Shown here piece by piece: positions 52,294 to 59,102 of a stretch of DNA of 59,102 nucleotides. The number at the start of each line of letters is the position of its first letter. Within the stretch, counting starts at the first letter, position 1. Location: positions 1 to 59,102 of the forward strand of contig JANYHG010000032.1 in NCBI GenBank assembly GCA_025359165.1, in the 5' to 3' direction. This DNA comes from Hyphomicrobiaceae bacterium. Lineage in GTDB: Bacteria; Pseudomonadota; Alphaproteobacteria; Rhizobiales; Hyphomicrobiaceae. The notes beneath the pieces were generated by a model. The model had not been told where the DNA came from. It saw only the letters and a program-made list of their open reading frames with translations, and made no database searches. The translations under genes were made by a program, and so were the position numbers.

Positions 52294-53460
52294 TTAATCC
52301 TGCGGTGCCGACTTCATCTGCAACCGGAACGCCACCGAAAACGCCATCACAAGCAGGATCACGCCACCCAGCATGATCGGTGCGTTCATGCCGAGGGCCT
52401 CGAAGGCCGCGTGGTAGATCAGCGGACCCAGCGCCTGGCCGAGAAAGAAGCAAAACGCGAACATCGCCACCGACGAGGCGCGCGCCTGTGGTGCCAATTC
52501 CGTCGCCTGCAGCTGTAGCGAATTGTGGATCATGAAGAACCCGAAGCCCAACAGCGCGAAAAACGCGGCTTCGGTAACCCACGACCTGTTGTAGGCGATA
52601 CCGGCCATAGCAATGCAGGCGATGACGCCGCCAGCACGAAACACGCCTTCGCGACCGAGCATCCGTACGAGCCGTGCGACGCAAAGCGTGAAAGAAATTC
52701 CGCCGATACTCATCGCCGCAAGCACCAGCCCGGCTTCGACGATGCCGCCAAGATTGCGCTCCTCGAGGCGATGGGCGACGAACGGCAGCAAGCCGAACAG
52801 CACCATTCCCTCCACAGCGGCCGCAGGCAAAATCACGCGCGCCAGCGGATTGGAGAGCACCAACGCATATTGACTGCGCATTTTGTCGAGGCTGAGCGGC
52901 GGCTGGCGTTCCGTACGCGCTGCGCTCGGAAGCGCACGAGTCATGGTGACAAACGAGACTGCAGCTATGGCGGCCGCGAGCGCGAATACGGCGCGCCAGC
53001 CGAATTGCGCGGCGATCAGGCCCGATAGTCCGGCACTCAGCAGGATCGCAATCTGGGAGGCCATGACCAGTTGGGCCAGCGCGACCTGCCGCTCATTGAC
53101 TGGGAATCTGTCGCCGATGATAGCGAAGGACACGGGAATGATGCCGCCGCCCGCAACGCCGGCGAAGCAACGTGCAATGAACAGGATGGAGTAATTGTTG
53201 GCCAGCGCGGCGGCAGTCAACGACAGCGCCAGCATCGCCAGGCAAGCTTTGATGATCCGTTCCTTGCCGAGCTGATCGCCGATTGCCCCGAGTACGGGTT
53301 GAGACATCGCGTAGGGAAAGGTGCAGGCCGGGGCCAGCATCGCCGCGGTGCCGACGAGCACGCCGAGGTCACGCGCTATCGATGGAACCAGCGGATCGAG
53401 TATCCGGATCGAGAATGCCGACACGAATGCCGCAATACTCAGCACGAAAAGCAGCGGCAT
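52294..53460 (-). CDS. Major facilitator superfamily transporter
   Basis: 388 residues with about 12 hydrophobic segments. The MFS motif in loop 2-3 is visible as GAIGDQLGKERIIKACLAM, and FIARCFAGVAGGGIIPVSFAIIGDRFP (motif C-like region, drug/proton antiporter type) is in helix 4-5. The middle loop holds RTERQPPLSLDKMRSQ. This fits the Bcr/AraJ-like group of small-molecule exporters. Substrate unknown. It is a single minus-strand gene; the ribosome site is weak. A terminator for the upstream gene lies between it and the 76-residue gene. Confidence 0.87.
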   Translation of the reverse strand: MPLLFVLSIAAFVSAFSIRILDPLVPSIARDLGVLVGTAAMLAPACTFPYAMSQPVLGAIGDQLGKERIIKACLAMLALSLTAAALANNYSILFIARCFAGVAGGGIIPVSFAIIGDRFPVNERQVALAQLVMASQIAILLSAGLSGLIAAQFGWRAVFALAAAIAAVSFVTMTRALPSAARTERQPPLSLDKMRSQYALVLSNPLARVILPAAAVEGMVLFGLLPFVAHRLEERNLGGIVEAGLVLAAMSIGGISFTLCVARLVRMLGREGVFRAGGVIACIAMAGIAYNRSWVTEAAFFALLGFGFFMIHNSLQLQATELAPQARASSVAMFAFCFFLGQALGPLIYHAAFEALGMNAPIMLGGVILLVMAFSVAFRLQMKSAPQD

Positions 53461-53582
53461 CGACAGCGGTCATCCCAAGCGAAGGTGTTCGACGGGCACC
53501 ATGCGCCGGGGCGGTCGGCCCAGCAATCGTCAACTCGGCACGGGTTCTATGCAGGTGTGCCATTCAAACCGATCGGCGGAAC

Positions 53583-53618
53583 GCAAAAGGCGCTCCCGGG
53601 GACACCCGGGAACGCCTT
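53583..53618 (-). terminator. Rho-independent terminator after the 76-residue gene
   Basis: AAGGCG-C-TCCCGGG at 53587-53600 pairs with CCCGGGA-A-CGCCTT at 53605-53618 around a 4-base GACA loop, with one mismatch. Read on the minus strand it ends in TTTT. It lies about 37 bp past the stop of the small gene at 53655. Confidence 0.85.
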
Positions 53619-53654
53619 CGATACAACGCTCACAACTCGCGCTAACGTCTACAT

Positions 53655-53885
53655 TCAGGTCATCGAACCGAAACGACGGCTGATCTGACGCTCGATGTCG
53701 TCGGTAAGTTGGCCACCTTGGGCTTCGATAAAGCGCCCGACTTCCTCGTCCACGCGCTTCTGGCGTGAGAGAGCGAAGCGCTCCGTAATCGTTTTGAACA
53801 GGCCGGACAGTCCGACATTCGTCGCGCTCTGCGGAGCGATCATTGCGGTGCTGTCGAAATCGTCGGTTGCAAAAGTATTGGCCAT
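53655..53885 (-). CDS. Conserved-looking 76-residue hypothetical protein
   Basis: 76 residues with a good AAGGAG before the ATG at 53885 and its own terminator. The chain is soluble: an acidic/Ser-rich start (TFATDDFDSTAMIAPQ), then a helix GLSGLFKTITERFALSRQKRVDEEVGRFIEAQGG and an end with QLTDDIERQISRRF. The spacing RQKRVDEEV resembles short rhizobial stress or envelope proteins, but I cannot name the family. Gene signals (site, terminator, length) argue for a real gene. Confidence 0.65.
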   Translation of the reverse strand: MANTFATDDFDSTAMIAPQSATNVGLSGLFKTITERFALSRQKRVDEEVGRFIEAQGGQLTDDIERQISRRFGSMT

Positions 53886-54203
53886 GGTGATGGCTCCTTG
53901 TCTTGCTCAGTGATCAGTCCCATCTCTGGGCTCGCAATATCAGGAAGATATTACGAGGGCCGACATTCGCCGTGCACAGTGATCATTTAATCGATCTCGC
54001 ATCTGCGAACAAGGTATACCAGGGCAATCCAGCTATGCGTCGATCGCCGGAACGTTTCATAAATGCGTTGCAATTGAGCAGTTTATCTAATTTTTAAGCT
54101 AGTCACATGGCTGTTAATTCAGCGTTCAGAAAAGGATAACAGGCGAAATATATTGCGGCGCAAAACCAATAGGAACGCAGTCTCGGAATCGTTTGAATAC
54201 AAA
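53886..54203. other. Intergenic region between rpmB terminator and the 76-residue gene
   Basis: 318 bp, more AT-rich than the neighbours near 54050-54190. It should hold the promoter of the 76-residue gene on the minus strand. No gene, repeat or RNA was recognised. Confidence 0.5.
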
Positions 54204-54235
54204 CAAAAACTCCACCGCGCAGCCGCGATGGAGTT
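54204..54235 (-). terminator. Rho-independent terminator of rpmB
   Basis: On the minus strand CTCCATCGCGGCTGCGCGGTGGAG (54210-54233 on the plus strand) folds into a stem of about 10 bp with a small loop and is followed by TTTTTG. It begins 27 bp after the rpmB stop. Confidence 0.9.
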
Positions 54236-54261
54236 CAAGATTCGCAAAAGTGTATCGTGGC

Positions 54262-54552
54262 TCAGGCGGCTTTCGGCGCGGCTTTCTTGAGTTCGCGCTT
54301 CAGTGCCAGGCACTTGTCCGAGAGATCGAGATCGTTCGCCTTGAGCAGGAACGCATCGAGCCCGCCGCGATGTTCGACCGTCTTCAGGCCATTGGCGCAA
54401 ACCTTAAGCCGCACCTTCTTGCCGAGAACGTCGCTCATCAGCGTGACGTTGACGAGATTGGGGCGAAACACGCGGCGCGTGCTGTTTTCGGCGTGGCTGC
54501 GGATATTGCCAGACATGGGGCCTTTGCCCGTAAGCTCACAGCGGCGCGTCAT
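54262..54552 (-). CDS. rpmB: 50S ribosomal protein L28
   Basis: 96 residues from the ATG at 54552 with GGAG before it; the frame to 54663 adds an unsupported lead. L28 marks are [32 protein letters not shown] near the start and [23 protein letters not shown] in the middle, of the typical alphaproteobacterial length. One cysteine pair (Cys5, Cys52-53 region) is present but does not make the full zinc motif of C+ forms. It is a component of the large ribosomal subunit. A single gene with its own terminator. Confidence 0.96.
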   Translation of the reverse strand: MTRRCELTGKGPMSGNIRSHAENSTRRVFRPNLVNVTLMSDVLGKKVRLKVCANGLKTVEHRGGLDAFLLKANDLDLSDKCLALKRELKKAAPKAA

Positions 54553-54792
54553 TTCAGTCACTCCAAGTACCCGCAGCGCGGACGAAAGGGTCAAGCCCGA
54601 ACACGAGTTGATCGGAGCGGCCTGACCGATCCGATACCTTGCCTGCACCTGCAGACGAGGCACTACTGTGGGCTGAATTCAGAAAAATAGGTAATGCCGC
54701 CGGACAACGCCCAGCAGCAGCGACCGTTATTTAGTAGACCAATCCGCAGCGGTCAACTGTCAAATACGGCGCGCGCCAGCCGTTTCGCGCAT

Positions 54793-57606
54793 TCAACTTG
54801 CTCGTGTCTCGACATGCCCCGCCAACACGGCGATCAGCCTGTCGCGTATGGCGGCCTGCCGTTGCGGGCTTGTGACTTTCTTGTTCGTCAGATCCGTCAC
54901 GTAGAACACGTCGACCGCCTTTTCGCCAAACGTCGTGATGTGCGCCGAGGTGATGTCGAGGTTGAGATCGGAAATAGCGCTCGTCAGCTCATACAACAGT
55001 CCGGTCCGGTCGAGGCCAGACACTTCGATAACCGTGAACTGATCGGACAACGCATTGTCGATAACGACGTCGGGGGGGACCTGAAACGACGACGCACCCG
55101 CCAACAATTTCGACGTTTTCTCCAGCAGCCGCTGTGGCCATTGTTCGCCCTTCAGCAGCTTGTCGATCATGTCGCCGATCCGATTTCCCCGCCTTTGCTC
55201 ATCGGCGTCGAGGTCGAATGCGCGCTGCAGCAAGAACGTATCGATCGCGGTGCCGTCGCGCGTGGTCGCGATGTGAGCGCCGACGATATTGGCACCCGCT
55301 GCCGCACAGGCTCCGGCAAACATCGCCAACAGCCTGGGATGATTGGGTGCCAGCACGGTCAGCTCGGTCACCGCCTTGAACGTGTCAGGCTCGACGTCGA
55401 CAGCCAGCGTCTTACCGGCCGTCTCCATGGCCGCCAGCAGGCGAGCGTGCGCGACTTGCTTGCCGGTTTCGGTGCGCAACCAGTAATCGGGATAACAGCG
55501 GTCCGAGAAGGCATTGGCTGGCAGGTTCGGATCGGCGGCGGCCAACGCGCGGGTGAATTCGTGCTGTGCCCCCTGGATGCGCTCGCGGGCGCCGGCCACC
55601 GTATGGCCGCCGGCGACAAGGGGCTCCGTTTCATTGTAGAGCGTCCGCAGCAGCTGCCCCTTCCAGCCGTTCCATGTGCCGGGCCCGACCGCGCGAATGT
55701 CCGCCACCGTCAGCAGAATGAGCAACCGCAGACGCTCCGGACTTTGTACGATATCGGCAAAGGCGCGGATCGTTTTGGGATCGCCGAGGTCGCGGCTCTG
55801 CGCCGTGTTGCTCATCGTCAGATGTTGTTCGATCAGCCATGCCACAGTGTCGGTTTCGGCGGCGCTCAAACCGAAACGCGGACACAGCTTGCGAGCGATC
55901 TCGGCGCCGACGATGGAGTGGTCGCCATCCGATCCCTTGGCGATGTCATGAAGAAAAGCCGCGACATACAGGGCCCGCCGGTTCTGGATCTTTGTGATCA
56001 ATTGCGTCGACAACGGAAGTGCAGCGGTATCGGCTCCGTGCTCGATCGCGGAGATTTCCCCGACCGTCCGCAATAGGTGCTCGTCGACGGTGTAGTGGTG
56101 ATACATATTGTATTGCATCATCGACACGACTTTACCGAACTCGGGAACGAAGCGGCCGAGCACGCCGGTTTCGTTCATGCGGCGCAGTGCGTCGGCAGGA
56201 TCGCTTTCACTCGTCAGAAGCTCAACGAAAATTCGGTTTGCTTCCGGATCGGTGCGTAGTTTTTCGTCGATCAGGCGCAGCGAGACGCGTATCAGGCGCG
56301 CGGCGTCCGGATGCACGAATGCCTTGGTGGCTTCCACCTCGCGGAAATAGCGGATCAAATTTACCGGATCGCGCTCGAAGACCTTGACGTCGGGCACGGT
56401 CAAGCGGCCGTTCTCTATGCGAAATTCGGTCTTGGTGCGGACGCGCCGGCGGGTCCGCCAACTCATCGGGTTGAGCATCTGCGCAAACCCCGGCGACACC
56501 TTGAGCTGCTGCATTTCGAGGGAAGCGCACAACACCGCCGTCAGATCGCCGACATCCTTGGCGACCAGAAAGTAATGCCGCATGAAGCGTTCGACTGCGC
56601 GCAAACCACCGCGATCGTGGTAGCCGAGACGCTGTGCCAACTGCGGCTGCAGATCGAATGTCAGCCGTTCTTCGGCGCGTCCGGTCAGAAAATGCAGGTG
56701 ACAACGCACCGTCCAGAGAAAGTTTTCCGAATGACGGTAGGTCGTCATTTCGCTCTGTGAAAAGATGCGGCTTTCCGCTCCCTCCTGACCCGGCGTTTCA
56801 CCGTGAATGTACTTCGCCAGCCAGTGCAGGGTGTGCAGATCGCGCAGGCCGCCCTTGCCGTCCTTTACGTTGGGCTCGACCTTGTAGCGGCTCTCCCCCG
56901 CACGGGCATGACGTGTGGCGCGTTCGTTCAGCTTGGCATCGATGAAAGCCTTCGCCGATCCTGCCACGACTTCTTTCTGAAACCGCGCCTGCATCGTCGC
57001 AAACAGCGTGGCGTCGCCGAAAATCCGTCGCGAGTCCAGCAGCGCGGTGCGGATCGTCATGTCCGATTGCGCGAGCTTGACGCACTGTTCGATCGTGCGC
57101 GTCGCATGGCCGACTTTGAACCGCAGATCCCACAGCATGTAGAGCATATACTCCACCACGCTTTCGCCCCACGGGGTCTGCCTGGCGGGCAACAAGAATA
57201 GCAGATCGAGATCGGATCCGCGCGACAACAATCCACGCCCGTACCCGCCTGTCGCAACCACGCTGATCAGATCCGGGTCCGCAGGATTGAGCGGGCGATA
57301 CACGTAGGTGACCGTATAATCGTAAATCAGGTGGATCAGCTCGTCCTGGAACTGCGACAGTCGCGCCGCGCACTCACGACCCGAGCCGTCCTTCCGCAAT
57401 TGCGCCTCGACGACCGTGTTCGTTTCGCCGACCAGCGCCGTGAGGCACGCCAAGACTTCTGTGCGCGCCTCCCTCGCCTGGCCATCGTGCCGGCACACGA
57501 TATCAGTCAGTGCCGCGAATGTTGCGTCCTTATCGAACATCGCGCGCGCAATCGGTAGTGCCCGGCTGCGCATGTCGTGTGTCGGGTGAGCAGTAGTTGT
57601 GATCAC
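54793..57606 (-). CDS. glnD: Bifunctional PII uridylyltransferase/uridylyl-removing enzyme
   Basis: 937 residues, the usual length. The nucleotidyltransferase motif GGYGRGLLSRGSDLDLLFLL is at 120-139. The GlnD linker with VEPNVKDGKGGLRDLHTLHWLAKYI follows, then the HD domain (AAFLHDIAKGSDGDHSIVGAEIA, near 540-560), then two ACT domains (about 735-815 and 850-930). It reads glutamine and adds or removes UMP on PII (GlnB/GlnK), so it sets nitrogen control. The start is a GTG at 57606; a later ATG (MRSRALPIA) is possible. It is 46 bp from mutS on the same strand, an arrangement common in Hyphomicrobiales. Confidence 0.96.
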   Translation of the reverse strand: MITTTAHPTHDMRSRALPIARAMFDKDATFAALTDIVCRHDGQAREARTEVLACLTALVGETNTVVEAQLRKDGSGRECAARLSQFQDELIHLIYDYTVTYVYRPLNPADPDLISVVATGGYGRGLLSRGSDLDLLFLLPARQTPWGESVVEYMLYMLWDLRFKVGHATRTIEQCVKLAQSDMTIRTALLDSRRIFGDATLFATMQARFQKEVVAGSAKAFIDAKLNERATRHARAGESRYKVEPNVKDGKGGLRDLHTLHWLAKYIHGETPGQEGAESRIFSQSEMTTYRHSENFLWTVRCHLHFLTGRAEERLTFDLQPQLAQRLGYHDRGGLRAVERFMRHYFLVAKDVGDLTAVLCASLEMQQLKVSPGFAQMLNPMSWRTRRRVRTKTEFRIENGRLTVPDVKVFERDPVNLIRYFREVEATKAFVHPDAARLIRVSLRLIDEKLRTDPEANRIFVELLTSESDPADALRRMNETGVLGRFVPEFGKVVSMMQYNMYHHYTVDEHLLRTVGEISAIEHGADTAALPLSTQLITKIQNRRALYVAAFLHDIAKGSDGDHSIVGAEIARKLCPRFGLSAAETDTVAWLIEQHLTMSNTAQSRDLGDPKTIRAFADIVQSPERLRLLILLTVADIRAVGPGTWNGWKGQLLRTLYNETEPLVAGGHTVAGARERIQGAQHEFTRALAAADPNLPANAFSDRCYPDYWLRTETGKQVAHARLLAAMETAGKTLAVDVEPDTFKAVTELTVLAPNHPRLLAMFAGACAAAGANIVGAHIATTRDGTAIDTFLLQRAFDLDADEQRRGNRIGDMIDKLLKGEQWPQRLLEKTSKLLAGASSFQVPPDVVIDNALSDQFTVIEVSGLDRTGLLYELTSAISDLNLDITSAHITTFGEKAVDVFYVTDLTNKKVTSPQRQAAIRDRLIAVLAGHVETRAS

Positions 57607-57652
57607 GGCTGGTCTCTTCTTGCTCTCGATCGTGACGGAGTACGCGCGCGAA

Positions 57653-59102
57653 TCAGCGCGGCGTCGTCAACATCGTCTTCAGCTTATACAGGACTTCGAG
57701 CGCGGCTTTCGGGCTCAATTCGTCGGGATTGATTGCCTGCAGCGCGATTTCGATTTCACCGCGTGTCAGCGTGGCTGCGGCTTCGGCGTGGGCGCCAGGA
57801 ACGTGCGACGTCGGTCGTGCCGCCGCGAACAACGGCAAGTCCTCGAGCAACGACGCCCCAGACTTGCCGCCGCGCGCGCGACCGTCGTTCGCCTCCAGCG
57901 TCTTGAGCACCTCGCCGGCTCGCTTGATCACCGCCGCAGGCAGTCCCGCCAATTTCGCCACCTGGATACCGTAGGAGCGATCGGCAGCGCCTGGCTTGAG
58001 CTTGTGCAGGAAAACGATTTCGTCCTGCCACTCCTTGACATCGATGGTTACGTTGGAGACGTCGCGCAGACGCTGCGCCAACGCGGTCATCTCGTGATAA
58101 TGCGTCGCGAACAGGGCACGACACCGCACCTTCTCGTGCAGGTGCTCGACCGTCGCCCACGCAATCGATAGCCCATCGAACGTCGCCGTGCCGCGACCGA
58201 TCTCGTCGAGAATGACCAGGCTCTGCCGGGTCGCCTGATTGAGAATGCCGGCTGTTTCCACCATCTCGACCATGAACGTCGACCGGCCACGCGCCAAATC
58301 ATCCGACGCGCCGACGCGAGAGAACAGCCGATCACAGAGCCCGATCGCCGCACTGCGCGCCGGGACGAACGACCCCATCTGCGCCAACACGACGATCAAC
58401 GCGTTCTGGCGCAAGAACGTCGACTTCCCCGCCATGTTCGGACCCGTCACCAGCCAGATGCGCCCGTCGGCGGTCTCCTCGAAGCCCGCGAACTTAGACA
58501 AGCTGCGCGGCTGCTCGAAGGCGACAGGTGGCCGGCCGAGGACGCAGTCGTTTTCGACGAATGGCCCGGCGTGCTGCGCCTTGAGCGCCTGCTCCACCAC
58601 CGGATGGCGGCCACCGATTATCGTCAGATCGGCCTGTTGTCCGAGCACCGGACGGACATAGTTCTGCTCGACCGCGATTTCAGCCAGACTCAGATGACAA
58701 TCGAGCGCCGCCATGCCTGCCGCCATTGCGCCGAGCGGGCGCTCCGCTTTCGCGATCGCGTCCGCAAGCAGATTGAAAATATCCTGCTCGAGCGCCAGCG
58801 CACGCTCACCCGCCGACGCGATCCGGCCCTCGATATCGACGAGTTCGGCGGTGGTGAAACGCATCGCACTGGCCATCGTCTGGCGATGCTTGAACGTATC
58901 GGTCAGCGGCGCGACAGTGAGCGGCTTGGCATTGCCTGCCGAGACTTCGATGAAATAGCCGAGAATGTTGTTGTGACGGATTTTCAGCGTTTTCACGCCG
59001 GCGGCTACGACGTAGGTGGCCTCGAGGGCAGCCATGACCTTGCGGCTGTCCTCGCGGAGTGCGCGGGTGCGGTCGATGTCCTCGGAATAGCCAGCGCGGA
59101 CG
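57653..59102 (-). CDS. mutS: DNA mismatch repair protein MutS (3-prime part; runs off the right edge)
   Basis: About 483 codons of the C-terminal half are in the window; the frame stays open to the edge, with [20 protein letters not shown] upstream of the first internal Met, typical of the MutS core. Seen are the clamp/lever region ([14 protein letters not shown]), the ATPase Walker [18 protein letters not shown], the signature [14 protein letters not shown], Walker B region [31 protein letters not shown], and the C-terminal helix-turn-helix region. It recognises mismatches and recruits MutL. The N-terminal mismatch-binding domain (with the Phe-X-Glu motif) lies outside the window. Confidence 0.96.
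   Translation of the reverse strand, partial: VRAGYSEDIDRTRALREDSRKVMAALEATYVVAAGVKTLKIRHNNILGYFIEVSAGNAKPLTVAPLTDTFKHRQTMASAMRFTTAELVDIEGRIASAGERALALEQDIFNLLADAIAKAERPLGAMAAGMAALDCHLSLAEIAVEQNYVRPVLGQQADLTIIGGRHPVVEQALKAQHAGPFVENDCVLGRPPVAFEQPRSLSKFAGFEETADGRIWLVTGPNMAGKSTFLRQNALIVVLAQMGSFVPARSAAIGLCDRLFSRVGASDDLARGRSTFMVEMVETAGILNQATRQSLVILDEIGRGTATFDGLSIAWATVEHLHEKVRCRALFATHYHEMTALAQRLRDVSNVTIDVKEWQDEIVFLHKLKPGAADRSYGIQVAKLAGLPAAVIKRAGEVLKTLEANDGRARGGKSGASLLEDLPLFAAARPTSHVPGAHAEAAATLTRGEIEIALQAINPDELSPKAALEVLYKLKTMLTTPR

Noticed and set aside
1-59102. Prophage, insertion sequence, integron or defence island
   Set aside because: No integrase, transposase, restriction, toxin-antitoxin or phage structural gene was seen; the gene content is core chromosome and transport.

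Overview
The window looks like chromosomal DNA of an alphaproteobacterium, most likely of the order Hyphomicrobiales (Rhizobiales). The clues are GC-rich coding with alphaproteobacterial versions of UvrC, GlnD, MutS and L28, a glnD-mutS neighbourhood, a very long membrane coiled-coil protein that resembles the Growth Pole Ring (GPR/RgsE) proteins of polar-growing rhizobia, TadE-type pseudopilins, and the short palindromic intergenic repeats common in this order. No phage, insertion sequence, integrase, CRISPR array or rRNA operon was seen. This is a genus-free inference from gene content, not a database result.

Layout. 1-4.5 kb: a repeat-rich leader, then a secreted mannuronan C5-epimerase-like protein (beta-helix plus RTX repeats), a cupin/JmjC-type oxygenase and a class II glutamine amidotransferase. 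4.7-8.7 kb: the GPR-like coiled-coil protein, an orphan Hpt protein and tRNA-Lys(TTT). 8.7-12.2 kb: a phosphonate/phosphite-type ABC importer (phnD-C-E-E). 12.5-19.3 kb: a divergent dipeptide/oligopeptide ABC importer whose operon ends in an amidase. 19.3-24.2 kb: a six-gene minus-strand operon that joins a periplasmic molybdenum hydroxylase (iorAB-like) to soxX-soxY-soxZ-soxA; soxB and soxCD are not in the window. 24.6-30.4 kb: PilZ and H-NS-like regulators, an S10 serine carboxypeptidase, an MtnX-like HAD phosphatase, a carboxylesterase and a DUF2147 protein. 30.7-34.6 kb: a DevC-DevA-DevB-type exporter and a DUF1445 protein. 34.6-39.2 kb: a sugar-type ABC importer (ATPase, binding protein, two permeases) with stacked hairpins inside the operon. 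39.4-45.5 kb: an alpha/beta hydrolase, a GYF_2-domain membrane protein, gshB and uvrC. 45.5-53.9 kb: two TadE-like pseudopilins, a CDF cation exporter, a YdjM-type membrane protein, a TetR regulator, ribonuclease T2, two lineage-type small proteins, an MFS transporter and a 76-residue protein. 54.2-59.1 kb: rpmB, glnD and the 3-prime part of mutS, which runs off the right edge.

How the parts fit together. Much of the window is uptake of small organic or phosphorus compounds by three binding-protein-dependent importers, with enzymes beside them (amidase, hydrolases) that could process the cargo. The iorAB-soxXYZA operon is the most unusual unit. All its catalytic and carrier parts are predicted to work in the periplasm (Tat or Sec signals, or export with a Tat partner), and the tight coupling suggests that a molybdenum hydroxylase and Sox carrier/cytochromes are made together. 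Housekeeping genes (gshB, uvrC, rpmB, glnD, mutS, tRNA-Lys) show that this is core chromosome rather than an island.
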